Shown: positions 17,360 to 26,082, counted from the first letter of the stretch. The stretch: DNA of 47,056 nt from Bacteroidales bacterium (GCA_017453565.1 JAFTEQ010000016.1:1-47056), one strand, 5' to 3'. Notes: generated by a model from the sequence alone, not told the origin. Numbers and translations: made by a program.

Positions 17360-19042
17360 ATGAAACGCTGTATCCTTCTTTCGCTCGCTCTTCTTGCGGG
17401 CTTTTTGTGTTTGTCTGCGCAGACGCAGCCCCATCGTTTCGGCTGGGGCAACCTCGACACCCGGTATAAGGCCGACTCCTCGCCCGCGCTGGCGAAGAAC
17501 CTGTCCCTCCACGGCTGGCGGGGAGAACGGGTCTGCGCCCAGGCCCTCCTGTTAGCCCCGCAGGGCGTGCGTTCTCTGCGCATCGGCGCCGCCCCGCTTA
17601 AAATGGGCCGCAGCACCATCCCCGCCGCTGCGGTTGACCTGTTTTACGAGACCTACGTAATGGCGGACACCCTTGCGGCCGGCGTATCGATCTCTCTTGT
17701 GATGGGAGACGATGTCTTCGAGGGGGACAGCGTCCTTTGCGCCGACCGGCTGGTCCGCCGCGAAGAGGTCTCCGTGCATGCCGGAAAACTGCAACCCGTC
17801 TGGATGCGCATCCGCATCCCGCAAGATGCCGCTCCGGGCCGCTACCGGGGTGCGCTCATCGCTGACTGTGATGGTCGCAGTCTCACCATCCCCTATTCGC
17901 TCGAAGTGAGCCCCCGCGTGCTGCCCGAACCCGAACAGTGGAAGTTCCACCTCGACCTCTGGCAGAATCCCTATGCCGTGGCGCGCTATTTCGGCGTTCC
18001 GCTCTGGAGCAAGGAGCATTTCGCGCACATGCGTCCCATTATGGAATACCTGGCCTCAGCCGGGCAGAAGGTCATTACCGCCAGCATCTTCCAGCATCCC
18101 TGGAACAGCCAGACCGAAGATCCCTTCGAAAGCATGATCGGGAAGTTCAAGGGCCTGGACGGCCGCTGGACCTACGATTACTCGGTTTTCGACCGCTGGG
18201 TGGAATTCATGATGAGCTGCGGCATCAGGGAGCAGATCGACTGCTACACCGTCCTCCCCTGGCACCTTACCTTCGAATATTACAGCGCGGCCGACAACTG
18301 CACGCACTGCGAGAAGATGATTCCCGGCTCGCGCGAGTATGAGGAGTATCTGCTCCCGTTCCTCACCGATTTCGCGGCCCACCTGAAGGCGAAAGGCTGG
18401 TTCGGGAAGACCTGCATCGCCATGGACGAGCGGCCTAAAGAGCTGCTGGAGCACGCCTATGACATCCTGCACCGTGCCGACCCCGACTTCCGTGTAGAAG
18501 GCGCCGTGAATTATTTCGGCCCCGAGGTGGCCGCCCGCATGTATGACGTGAGTTTCTCCTTTCGCGAAAAGCCGCTCCAGCCCCAACAGGTTCAGGATCA
18601 TCTCTCCCGGGGCGGGCGCATCACCTTCTATACCTGCTGCAATCCGCAGCGGCCCAACACCTTCGTGAGTTCTCCCCCGGCAGAGTCGGCCGTTATGGGC
18701 TGGTACGCCGCGGCACTCGGCTACAGCGGCTATCTGCGCTGGGCCTACAACAGCTGGGTAAAGGACCCCTGCCGCGACGCGCGTTTCCGCGTATGGCGCG
18801 CCGGAGACTGTTTCCTCGTCTATCCCGACGGCCCCAGCATCCGTATGGAACGTCTCATAGAAGGCATCCAGGACTTTGAGAAAATGGGGATCCTGCGCCG
18901 CGGCGGACTCGATCTGCGCAAGGAAGCGCTGCTCGACGCGCAGCTGCGGCGTTTCCGCGAAGTGGACTGGCTGCACAGCAGCAACGAAGACGTCGCCGCC
19001 CTCGTCGCTCAATCTCAGGCCCTGCTGAGGAGCCTGGAATAA
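17360..19042 (+). CDS. Secreted GH123-like (DUF4091) glycoside hydrolase
   Basis: A 560-residue protein with a Sec signal peptide (residues 1-20), an N-terminal beta-sandwich to about 190 (VWMRIRIPQDAAPGRYRG) and a TIM-barrel-like domain carrying the DUF4091/GH123 C-terminal pattern. The Asp-Glu pair in IAMDERP (D356, E357) matches the substrate-assisted catalytic pair of GH123 beta-N-acetylgalactosaminidases. GYLRWAYNSWVKDPC is a typical late motif, presumably lining the active site. It would act outside the cytoplasm on GalNAc-containing glycans or glycolipids, but DUF4091 members are diverse and the substrate is not certain. It follows hpf by three bases, so it is transcribed with housekeeping genes. 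Confidence 0.82.
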   Translation: MKRCILLSLALLAGFLCLSAQTQPHRFGWGNLDTRYKADSSPALAKNLSLHGWRGERVCAQALLLAPQGVRSLRIGAAPLKMGRSTIPAAAVDLFYETYVMADTLAAGVSISLVMGDDVFEGDSVLCADRLVRREEVSVHAGKLQPVWMRIRIPQDAAPGRYRGALIADCDGRSLTIPYSLEVSPRVLPEPEQWKFHLDLWQNPYAVARYFGVPLWSKEHFAHMRPIMEYLASAGQKVITASIFQHPWNSQTEDPFESMIGKFKGLDGRWTYDYSVFDRWVEFMMSCGIREQIDCYTVLPWHLTFEYYSAADNCTHCEKMIPGSREYEEYLLPFLTDFAAHLKAKGWFGKTCIAMDERPKELLEHAYDILHRADPDFRVEGAVNYFGPEVAARMYDVSFSFREKPLQPQQVQDHLSRGGRITFYTCCNPQRPNTFVSSPPAESAVMGWYAAALGYSGYLRWAYNSWVKDPCRDARFRVWRAGDCFLVYPDGPSIRMERLIEGIQDFEKMGILRRGGLDLRKEALLDAQLRRFREVDWLHSSNEDVAALVAQSQALLRSLE

Positions 19043-19047
19043 TACAG

Positions 19048-19788
19048 CTAAATACCGGCGCCGTCGGCGAAATACTGTACCGACACCGCCTTGCGCTGAA
19101 GCACACGGGAGCGGGGCGGCACGTCGCTTGTGAGCCAGACGTTACCTCCGATTACCGAGTCATGCCCGATGCGAACCCGTCCCAGAATGGTGGCATTGGA
19201 ATAGACCGTCACGTTGTCTTCCAGGATGGGATGGCGCGGCTGGTCTACAGGCCGTCCGTTCTCGTCATAGCGGAAATTCTTGGCGCCCAGGGTAACACCC
19301 TGATAGAGCGTCACATGCTCCCCTATCACAGCAGTAGCACCAATTACCACGCCGGTTCCGTGGTCGATGGCGAACGAGGCGCCGATCTGCGCGCCGGGAT
19401 GGATATCGATCCCAGTCTGCGCGTGGGCGAGTTCGGTAAGCATCCGCGGCAGCAGCGCCACGCCCAGTTGCAACAGCAGATGCGCGCAGCGGTAGTGCAG
19501 CATGGCCGTGATGGCCGGATAGCAGTACACGATTTCCCGCTCGTCCAGCACCGCCGGATCATTCTCGTAGATGGCCACAACATCGCTGTGCAGCAGCCGC
19601 TTCACTTCGGCCAGCCCCTCCAGGAATGCAGCAGCCGTTTTTTCGTCGCTCAGCAGGGAGAGGCTCTGACGGGCTCCCTCCAGGGCGGAAGACTCCTTCT
19701 CTTCGCTGTATTCGGGAAACGACAGGCTTTTTACGGACGAGACCAGCCGTTCCAGCAATTCACGGGTGCGAACGATCGAGAGGCTCAA
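19048..19788 (-). CDS. cysE: Serine O-acetyltransferase
   Basis: A 246-residue protein. A helical N-terminal part (about 1-125) is followed by the left-handed beta-helix of hexapeptide repeats: GIDIHPGAQIGASFAIDHG, VIGATAVIGEHVTLYQGVTLG, then ILGRVRIGHDSVIGGNVWL. H in AIDHGTG and the TLYQGVTLG segment are conserved in serine acetyltransferases of the EpsC/SatA type. It makes O-acetylserine from serine and acetyl-CoA in the cytosol. It lies directly downstream of cysK with an ATGA overlap at 19785-19788, so the two steps of cysteine synthesis form one operon. The stop faces the DUF4091 gene stop at a few bases. Confidence 0.92.
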   Translation of the reverse strand: MSLSIVRTRELLERLVSSVKSLSFPEYSEEKESSALEGARQSLSLLSDEKTAAAFLEGLAEVKRLLHSDVVAIYENDPAVLDEREIVYCYPAITAMLHYRCAHLLLQLGVALLPRMLTELAHAQTGIDIHPGAQIGASFAIDHGTGVVIGATAVIGEHVTLYQGVTLGAKNFRYDENGRPVDQPRHPILEDNVTVYSNATILGRVRIGHDSVIGGNVWLTSDVPPRSRVLQRKAVSVQYFADGAGI

Positions 19789-20717
19789 AGCGGATAATCT
19801 TCAAAAGCGTAAAGGATAGTGGACAGGTAACGCTCCCCCGTATCGGGCAGAAGGGCCACGATGAGTTTACCCTTGTTATCCGGCCGTTTGGAGAGTTCCA
19901 GCGCAGCGCTGAAGGCTGCTCCGGACGAGATGCCTACCAGCAGGCCTTCGTGCGCGGCGAGCAGACGCGAAGCGCGGATGGCGTCGTCGTCCGCTACGGG
20001 CAGGATCTCATCTACCACCGAAGCGTCGTAGGTCTTGGGTACGAATCCGGCCCCGATACCTTGAATCTTATGCTTTCCGGCCACGCCGGTGCTCAGGACG
20101 GCCGAGGAGGCCGGCTCTACGGCTACGATCCGCACTTCCGGTTTGCGGGCCTTGAGGGCGCGTCCAACCCCGCTCACAGTGCCACCGGTGCCCACGCCCG
20201 CCACAAAGATATCCACAGCCCCTTCCGTCGCGTCCCAGATTTCCGGTCCGGTCGTGCGCTCGTGCGCGGCCGGATTGGCGGGATTGACGAACTGACCGGG
20301 AATGATAGCGCCGGGAATGCTGTCGCGCAGTTCTTCCGCCCTGCGGATGGCTCCCTTCATCCCTTCCGCGCCCGGAGTAAGCTCGAGCCGGGCGCCCAGG
20401 GCCTTCAGGAGGTTGCGGCGTTCCAGGCTCATGCTGTCCGGCATGGTCAGGATGACCTTGTAGCCTTTGGAGGCGGCCACCCACGCGAGCCCCACGCCCG
20501 TATTGCCGCTGGTGGGCTCCACAATCGTGGCACCGGGTTTCAGGAGGCCTTTCGCCTCGGCGTTTTCAATCATGGAAAGGGCAACCCGGTCTTTCACGCT
20601 TCCGCCCGGGTTGAAATACTCGAGTTTGAGCGCAATTCGCGCGCCCTGTCCGGGAAAACCGCTCACTTCCAGCAAGGGAGTGCGGCCTATGAGGTCTGTG
20701 AGTTTGGAATAAATCAT
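19785..20717 (-). CDS. cysK: Cysteine synthase A (O-acetylserine sulfhydrylase)
   Basis: A 310-residue PLP enzyme. The start MIYSKLTDLIGRTPLLEV is the family N-terminus; seven upstream codons are discounted. The PLP lysine is K42 in NPGGSVKDR, the substrate loop is TSGNTG (residues 69-74), the phosphate-binding loop is GVGTGGT, and ISSGAA is near 265. The order fits CysK rather than cystathionine beta-synthase (no CBS domain). It combines O-acetylserine and sulfide to cysteine and forms the cysteine synthase complex with CysE from the overlapping downstream gene. Confidence 0.95.
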   Translation of the reverse strand: MIYSKLTDLIGRTPLLEVSGFPGQGARIALKLEYFNPGGSVKDRVALSMIENAEAKGLLKPGATIVEPTSGNTGVGLAWVAASKGYKVILTMPDSMSLERRNLLKALGARLELTPGAEGMKGAIRRAEELRDSIPGAIIPGQFVNPANPAAHERTTGPEIWDATEGAVDIFVAGVGTGGTVSGVGRALKARKPEVRIVAVEPASSAVLSTGVAGKHKIQGIGAGFVPKTYDASVVDEILPVADDDAIRASRLLAAHEGLLVGISSGAAFSAALELSKRPDNKGKLIVALLPDTGERYLSTILYAFEDYPL

Positions 20718-20739
20718 AACCTTCTTCTTGGATAACACG

Positions 20740-20747
20740 CAAATATA
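20740..20747 (-). promoter_or_regulatory. Bacteroidota -7 box for cysK-cysE
   Basis: The minus strand reads TATATTTG, an exact TAnnTTTG match, 22 bases before the cysK ATG. It is divergent from the box at 20761-20768. Confidence 0.65.
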
Positions 20748-20760
20748 AGCATTATTTCCT

Positions 20761-20768
20761 TACCTTTG
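20761..20768 (+). promoter_or_regulatory. -7 box immediately upstream of the antiporter start
   Basis: TACCTTTG, an exact TAnnTTTG match, ends only 4 bases before the ATG at 20773. With a start site a few bases after the box, transcription would begin at or next to the start codon, giving a leaderless or nearly leaderless mRNA. Confidence 0.55.
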
Positions 20769-20772
20769 CTCC

Positions 20773-22365
20773 ATGAATATCTATCTGCTCATACAGATAT
20801 CCGTCATTATCCTGGCCTGCATCGGGCTCAACAACCTTTCCGGCAAGCTGGGTGTCCCTACCCTGCTCGGTTTCATCCTGCTGGGCGTGCTGCTGGGTAA
20901 CCACGGTGTCATCTCCCTGGGCTACATAGGTTTTCCCCTGGCGGAACGCATCTGTGAGATCGCGCTCATATTCATTATGTTCTACGGCGGTTTCGGCACC
21001 CGATGGGACGCCGTAAAACCTATTGTGGGGGTGGCTGGACTGCTTTCCACGCTGGGCGTAGTCATCACCGCTCTTATCACGGGTGTCTTCTGCCACCTCG
21101 TCCTGCGCTGGGGCTGGGCCGAGAGCCTTCTGCTGGGTTCCGTCGTGAGTTCGACCGACGCCGCATCGGTCTTCTCCATCCTCAAATCCAAGCGCCTGAA
21201 TCTCAAGAACTACAGCGCACCCATACTGGAGGTGGAAAGCGGGAGCAACGACCCTATCGGTCACATGCTCACCATCACCATGATCTCGGTCCTGAACGTC
21301 AGTGCCAGCCCGAGCAGACTGGTCCTGAACGTCCTTCTGGAGATTGTCTTAGGCGCATTTCTGGGCGTCGTCATCGCCCAGCTGGGGGCTTTCGGACTGA
21401 GAAAGATGAGATTCCGCACGGAAGGTTTCATCTCGCTCTATATCCTCACCGTGGCGATGTTGGCCTATGCCATACCCGTTTCCCTGCACGGAAACGGCTT
21501 CCTGAGCGTCTACATCGTGGGCGTTATGATGGGCAACAAGTATTACGCGAACAAGAAGATGCTCGTGCATTTCTTCGACGGCATCACCACCCTCATGGAA
21601 GTGCTTGTGTTCTTCATCCTGGGTGCCCTGGCCAAACCGTCAGGCTTCAGTTCCGCCATCCTGCCGGCTCTGGGGATTTTCCTCTGCATGCTCATCCTGG
21701 CCCGCCCGCTTGCGGTGAATGCTGTGCTGCTCCCTTTCCGCCGTTTCTCTTTCCAACAGCGGCGTCTGATCGGCTTCTCCGGCCTGCGCGGCGCCGCCTC
21801 CATCGTCTTTGCCATCCTTGCGGTGAACGGGACCTATCTGGGGATCGATTTCTTCAATATCGTCTTCTGCATCGTGCTCCTGTCCATGTCGCTACAGGGC
21901 ACGCTTCTTCCCCTGATGTCACGCCGGCTCGACATGATCGACCGCAACGGCAACGTCTTACGCACCTTCAACGACTTCGATGACGATGACGTTTTCTTCG
22001 GGAAACTGAATATCGAGGCGGGCAGCAGTTGGGAAGGCAAGAGCATCCGCGAACTGAGCCTGCCGGAAGGGATCATCATAGCCCTCATTTTCCGTAACGG
22101 AGAGAGAATCCTACCCTCTGGCAGCGTCGTCATTCAGGCCGGCGACCTGGTCATAACCCTGTCCAAGGTCTACTACGGCAGTGGTTCCCGCATCAAGGAG
22201 AAAACCATAAAGGCTGACAGCCGCCGTGTGGGGAAAGCCATCCGGGAGAATCCCGGTTCCAGCATTATCATCATGATCAAGCGCGGCGAGGAATGCATCA
22301 TTCCCAACCGTGACACCATCCTTGAGGCCGGCGACCGGCTCGTCATCCTCGACCTGCAGGACTGA
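20773..22365 (+). CDS. Potassium/proton antiporter, NhaP2/CvrA type (CPA1)
   Basis: A 530-residue membrane protein with about 12-13 hydrophobic helices (residues 1-385), then two soluble RCK-C/TrkA_C-like segments (about 410-460, LVITLSK at its end, and 480-530, ending DRLVILDLQD). The transmembrane domain has LGVPTLLGFILLGVLLG, SSTDAASVFSIL and ESGSNDP, the core ion-binding signature of CPA antiporters. It exchanges K+ or Na+ for protons at the inner membrane; the TrkA_C domains probably sense a ligand such as a nucleotide. It is monocistronic by context: divergent from cysK and convergent with the LRR gene, ending 9 bases from it. Confidence 0.9.
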   Translation: MNIYLLIQISVIILACIGLNNLSGKLGVPTLLGFILLGVLLGNHGVISLGYIGFPLAERICEIALIFIMFYGGFGTRWDAVKPIVGVAGLLSTLGVVITALITGVFCHLVLRWGWAESLLLGSVVSSTDAASVFSILKSKRLNLKNYSAPILEVESGSNDPIGHMLTITMISVLNVSASPSRLVLNVLLEIVLGAFLGVVIAQLGAFGLRKMRFRTEGFISLYILTVAMLAYAIPVSLHGNGFLSVYIVGVMMGNKYYANKKMLVHFFDGITTLMEVLVFFILGALAKPSGFSSAILPALGIFLCMLILARPLAVNAVLLPFRRFSFQQRRLIGFSGLRGAASIVFAILAVNGTYLGIDFFNIVFCIVLLSMSLQGTLLPLMSRRLDMIDRNGNVLRTFNDFDDDDVFFGKLNIEAGSSWEGKSIRELSLPEGIIIALIFRNGERILPSGSVVIQAGDLVITLSKVYYGSGSRIKEKTIKADSRRVGKAIRENPGSSIIIMIKRGEECIIPNRDTILEAGDRLVILDLQD

Positions 22366-22374
22366 CGCTCCTTC

Positions 22375-25300
22375 CTACGGTACGATGGCCGTGATACTGC
22401 CTGCGTAGTTGCTCCAGACTCCGGCAACCTTATAGTCCTCGACTGCAGAGGCGGGAACATAGATGGTTGGCGTGAAGGAACCGTAGTTGCTGAGGGTGGT
22501 TTCGAGTGTCGGTACGGAAGTCGCCCTGACCGTCAGGGAACTCAGTTTTACGTTGTTCCTGAAGCAGTTACTGCCTATCGACGTAATGCCGCTTCCAATA
22601 TCTACGGTTTCAAGTTTCGTGCAGCCATAGAATATTTCCTGTCCCATGGTTATTGCAGCGGGAAGCGATGCTGAGACAAGACTCGTACAACCATTGAAAG
22701 ACTTCTTGCCTATGGTCGTCGCGGACGCTAGGTTTACCGTCGTAAGCGAAGTACAGGAATCGAAGGCAGAGATATTCAATGTGGTTACATTGTCGGCGAT
22801 AAGGGTGGACAGCACTGAGCAGGAACTAAATGCGTTAGATTCAACCGTCGTGACGTCATTCAGATCGACACGCGTCAGCAGATTGCAGCTGTTGAACATA
22901 CTTTCCCCGATTGTCAGAATGCCGCCAGGGATGGTTATATCTGTCATCTTGGTGGAAGCGAACACATAATCCCTGAAGGTGATTCCTCCATGGAGTCCCG
23001 CCGGAAGGTCGGTGAGACCGCTGGACTGGAACGCGCGTGGGCCGATGTAATTAATCGTAGACGGCAAGCTGATGGAAGCCAGGGATGTGCAAAGGTAGAA
23101 TGCATACTGATCGAGCGTTGTTACGCCTTCCGGTATGGTGACGCTGGAAAGCGCCGTGCAACTGCTGAACGCATGATTGTCAATCGATGTAACACCTGTA
23201 CCGACAACGACCGTCTCGAGTGCAGTCATACTGTCGCAGAAATGATTAGGAATGCTTGTCCAGGTATTGGGGAAGGTAATCGAAGTGATCGGACAGCCCT
23301 TAAAGCAGTATCCGGCGTAGCTGATGCCTGCTTTCTCCCAGCCGGAAGGCATGGAAGAAAACGCACAGTTCTGGAAAGCGTAAGAACCAAGGGAAGTTAC
23401 CGAAGAGGGCAGCGTCAGGGAAGACAACGAGGTGCAGCCGCTGAAGGCGTAGTTCCCGATCGTGGAAAGAACGGCGTTCAAAGTGACATCCTCGAGCGAG
23501 GAACAGCCACTGAATGCATTGGTGCCAATTCCGGTGATACCGCTTCCGAGGACAACCTCCTCGAGTGCCGTGATTCCGTTACAGAAATAGTTGGGGATAC
23601 TGGTCCACGCGTCCGGGAAGGTAATGGAGGAAATGGGACAACCGGTGAATACGCTGCTGGCATAGCTGATTCCGGAACGGTCCCAACCCGTCGGAAGGGC
23701 GGTCAGTCCGCAGTTATGGAAGGCAGAACCCTGTATGGTCGTAATATTGGACGGAATGGTAATAGCGGTCAATAGAGAACAACCCTCAAAGCAGTTCGTG
23801 GGAATCGTCGTGAACGACGCATTCGTGGAAAGCGTTACACTGGAAAGGGATGAACAGCCGGCGAACGCATAGGTACCCAGGCTCGTGAGTGAGTTGGGCA
23901 GTATGATGGATGCAAGCGAAGAACAGTACCTGAAGGCGTTGTTCCCAATGGTCGTGCAGGCTCCGTTGAAGGTAACCGTCTCCAGGGATCCACAACTGAT
24001 GAACATATCGGTCGTGATGTGGATATCGTCTTCAAACGTAGCTTCTTCCAGGAGCGCGCATGACTGGAAGATGAAGTTGCCGAGCGTGGAAGGGGTTCCT
24101 TCAAAGGTTACGGAGGCGATGCGCGTCTCCCGGAAGGCATAATTGTCCACTTTCGTGACTTCGTCGCCGATCACAAGGTCTCCGTCAAGCAGCGTGCCTT
24201 GGAAGCAGGCTCCGCCGAAGGAGGTAATGTGATCCAGCTGCCCGGCCGGATTGAAGGCGCTGCAGCCCTGGAAAGCCATATCTCCGATGGAAGTAACGCC
24301 ATCGGGAATGTTGAGCGTCGTTAGCCGGTTCAGGCTCCGGAACGCGCTCCCGCCAATGGAAGTGACTGTAGACGGGATGGTCATGGTAACAATCGCGGTC
24401 TTCCCGTTGAAGGCGCCATCTCCTATCCGGGTAATCTCGCCGTCAAGCGAGATAGAGCCAACACCTCCCTCATATTTATGGCTGATGACACGCAGTCCGT
24501 CTCCGAACACGGAGGCGTCGTTACCATTTGAATATGAATCTATCCTTGTACCATTGTATGTGGTGTAGATAATCTGCTTTTTGTCGTTCTTGAAGTTCGG
24601 GCTCGACAGATTGATGGGGGTAATCTTGCTCCGTTCAACCACGATGTCTACCGTAGATGTGAGCGTCCAGACATAACCGTCGCTTGCTTCGATCATGATC
24701 TTCAGTTTACCGTATGTCTCGGCAGGCACCACAATATTAAAGTAGGTGAACTCGTCTTCAAGAAGCGCCACGGCCGGGGAACACAGCAGGGAGGTTCCCG
24801 CCGAGCCCGAAGTGATGACAGCCGTATTGGAGGAGACGGTATAGGGACCGCTCATGGCTTTGGGCGTGTCGTCCACGTCGGCAAGGGTGATGGAGGAAAT
24901 GCTTCGGGTATCGCCTTTCAGTCCAAGGCAGATGATGCCGCAAAGGTTGTGAAACTCAAGGGAAAGGTCGTCCGACTCCGCGTACATGGGGAAGGCCTCC
25001 ACGTTGTCCGCCACGTAATGCTGCTCCGCGGGCAGGCTACCTGGCGTACCGAAAATGGACGATGGATACACGGCCTTGTATCTGGGTGAAGATCCGCCGG
25101 CGGTCGGCATCCACGGACCGGAGAAATTCCCGCGCGTGTAGCCGGGGCCATAGCCATCGGGCTGATCGGCCGTCTGCAGGTTCAGGCTGTAACCGTTGAC
25201 ATTGATGGCGTCGCCCGATCTCCAGACGATGGTATACGTATCGTCGCCGTTGTCCGTAAGTTCCGTCCTCGTCGCAGCGTCCGTGGAGGCGGAGAAGACG

Positions 25301-25413
25301 ACGGCTTCTTCCGTCACCGACGTATTGTCCAATTGCTCCTGCTCCTCTTTCTGGCAGGACAGGAGGGCACACAGGCAGACGGTCGTGGCGCAAAAGAGTA
25401 ATCTCGTGTTCAT
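22375..25413 (-). CDS. Fimbrillin-like/BspA-type leucine-rich-repeat surface lipoprotein
   Basis: A 1012-residue lipoprotein with lipobox cysteine C20 (LLSC). Residues about 35-280 look like a fimbrillin/Mfa-type N-terminal domain (AATRTEL, IVWRSGDAINV, RYKAVYPSS). From about 315 to 985 there is a long array of LRR_5 (BspA-like) repeats of about 23 residues, such as VTSIGGSAF, LTTLNIPDGV, FQGC. Three adjacent blocks with a period of 115 residues (345 bases) share the pattern GW/GL-GIS/GIT-GCP-ITFP. BspA-like proteins mediate adhesion to host matrix or other bacteria at the surface. The base composition is visibly less GC-rich than neighbours. It is last in an operon after a 49-residue small gene 12 bases upstream. 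Confidence 0.88.
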   Translation of the reverse strand: MNTRLLFCATTVCLCALLSCQKEEQEQLDNTSVTEEAVVFSASTDAATRTELTDNGDDTYTIVWRSGDAINVNGYSLNLQTADQPDGYGPGYTRGNFSGPWMPTAGGSSPRYKAVYPSSIFGTPGSLPAEQHYVADNVEAFPMYAESDDLSLEFHNLCGIICLGLKGDTRSISSITLADVDDTPKAMSGPYTVSSNTAVITSGSAGTSLLCSPAVALLEDEFTYFNIVVPAETYGKLKIMIEASDGYVWTLTSTVDIVVERSKITPINLSSPNFKNDKKQIIYTTYNGTRIDSYSNGNDASVFGDGLRVISHKYEGGVGSISLDGEITRIGDGAFNGKTAIVTMTIPSTVTSIGGSAFRSLNRLTTLNIPDGVTSIGDMAFQGCSAFNPAGQLDHITSFGGACFQGTLLDGDLVIGDEVTKVDNYAFRETRIASVTFEGTPSTLGNFIFQSCALLEEATFEDDIHITTDMFISCGSLETVTFNGACTTIGNNAFRYCSSLASIILPNSLTSLGTYAFAGCSSLSSVTLSTNASFTTIPTNCFEGCSLLTAITIPSNITTIQGSAFHNCGLTALPTGWDRSGISYASSVFTGCPISSITFPDAWTSIPNYFCNGITALEEVVLGSGITGIGTNAFSGCSSLEDVTLNAVLSTIGNYAFSGCTSLSSLTLPSSVTSLGSYAFQNCAFSSMPSGWEKAGISYAGYCFKGCPITSITFPNTWTSIPNHFCDSMTALETVVVGTGVTSIDNHAFSSCTALSSVTIPEGVTTLDQYAFYLCTSLASISLPSTINYIGPRAFQSSGLTDLPAGLHGGITFRDYVFASTKMTDITIPGGILTIGESMFNSCNLLTRVDLNDVTTVESNAFSSCSVLSTLIADNVTTLNISAFDSCTSLTTVNLASATTIGKKSFNGCTSLVSASLPAAITMGQEIFYGCTKLETVDIGSGITSIGSNCFRNNVKLSSLTVRATSVPTLETTLSNYGSFTPTIYVPASAVEDYKVAGVWSNYAGSITAIVP
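22980..23710 (-). repeat. Three-copy 115-residue super-repeat inside the LRR gene
   Basis: Equivalent points of the first two copies lie 345 bases apart (for example 23661-23670 and 23316-23325). The copies read LPTGWDRSGISYA, MPSGWEKAGISYA and LPAGLHGGITFRD, each followed by F-GCP-type and ITFP/ITIP segments; the third, about 342 bases further on, is more diverged and one residue shorter. Each unit equals five LRR repeats. Confidence 0.7.
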
Positions 25414-25425
25414 AGGGCCGTCGAA

Positions 25426-25575
25426 TTAGATGAATACGGAATCATTGTAACTCGAGCCGCTTTTGCCCACCTTTTCGGTGCCGCTGTTTCCGGAGATGCA
25501 GATGAGTCGCTCCGGCATAACTGAAAGTTCCTTCACGCAAGGCGCTTCGTAACGGGGTCTTTCGTTCCTTTTCAT
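25426..25575 (-). CDS. Small 49-residue protein upstream of the LRR lipoprotein
   Basis: An ORF not matching a known domain, starting MKRNERPRYEAPCVKELSV and ending SSYNDSVFI, then TAA. It fills the gap between luxS (12 bases upstream) and the LRR gene (12 bases downstream) on the same strand. The composition is that of short Bacteroidota peptides encoded just before surface lipoproteins: a basic N-terminus, a Y-x-x-P-x-V-like segment, a hydrophobic LICISGN stretch and a glycine/serine-rich end. There is no signal peptide or transmembrane helix. The start codon sits in sequence with no good Shine-Dalgarno. Function unknown; the context suggests a role tied to the downstream lipoprotein, or as an uncharacterised secreted or regulatory peptide. 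Confidence 0.6.
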   Translation of the reverse strand: MKRNERPRYEAPCVKELSVMPERLICISGNSGTEKVGKSGSSYNDSVFI

Positions 25576-25587
25576 AGGTCTGCTGTT

Positions 25588-26082
25588 TTAAGCGTCGGCG
25601 AAGGTCTTTCCGTCGCCAAGGGTAACTTGAATCTTGCTGTATTCGCTGTGGAAATCGTTTTTCAGGCGGTCCAGATAGCGGGCGCACTCCCACTTGCACA
25701 TGGGCAGGTCGTGCAGCAGATAGTTGCCGCAGGCCTCCGGACGCGTGGCCGGAACCTCATCCTGCGTCAAGATCCATTCCAGACATTCCATGGTAAGACG
25801 CCGCATGTCCTGCACGCTGAACGCTCCCGTCATGATGACATACATGCCCGTGAGGCAACCCATGGGCCCTACATAGACCACGTCATCTTTCACCTCCGAA
25901 TTGCGGAACCAGGTAGCCATAAGGTGCTCGAGGCTGTGCATGGCCGCAGGCGCAACGGCCGGTTCCCGGTTGGGCTCGGTAATCCGCAGATCGAAGGTGG
26001 TGAATCCCCTGTCCTCCCGCGACACGTAGATGCCCGGCTTCAGCTGCGTGTGATCGATGGTAAAACTCTGTACAACTTCCAT
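25588..26082 (-). CDS. luxS: S-ribosylhomocysteine lyase LuxS
   Basis: A 164-residue protein of LuxS length. The metal ligands are H49 and H53 in HSLEH with E52 as base, and C118 in EACGNY; the catalytic cysteine is C76 in GPMGCLTGMY. It cleaves S-ribosylhomocysteine to homocysteine and DPD, the precursor of the AI-2 signal, in the cytosol. The substrate comes from MtnN/Pfs, encoded at 33362. Instead of lying with methionine-cycle genes, it sits between a PCMD lipoprotein gene (25 bases upstream) and the small ORF plus LRR gene, with no visible promoter of its own in the 25-base gap. Confidence 0.95.
   Translation of the reverse strand: MEVVQSFTIDHTQLKPGIYVSREDRGFTTFDLRITEPNREPAVAPAAMHSLEHLMATWFRNSEVKDDVVYVGPMGCLTGMYVIMTGAFSVQDMRRLTMECLEWILTQDEVPATRPEACGNYLLHDLPMCKWECARYLDRLKNDFHSEYSKIQVTLGDGKTFADA

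Noticed and set aside
22375-25413. Possible CRISPR or DNA tandem array, because of regular short repeats
   Set aside because: The periodicity is codon-based (LRR of about 23 residues), the copies are degenerate and they lie inside one continuous reading frame.
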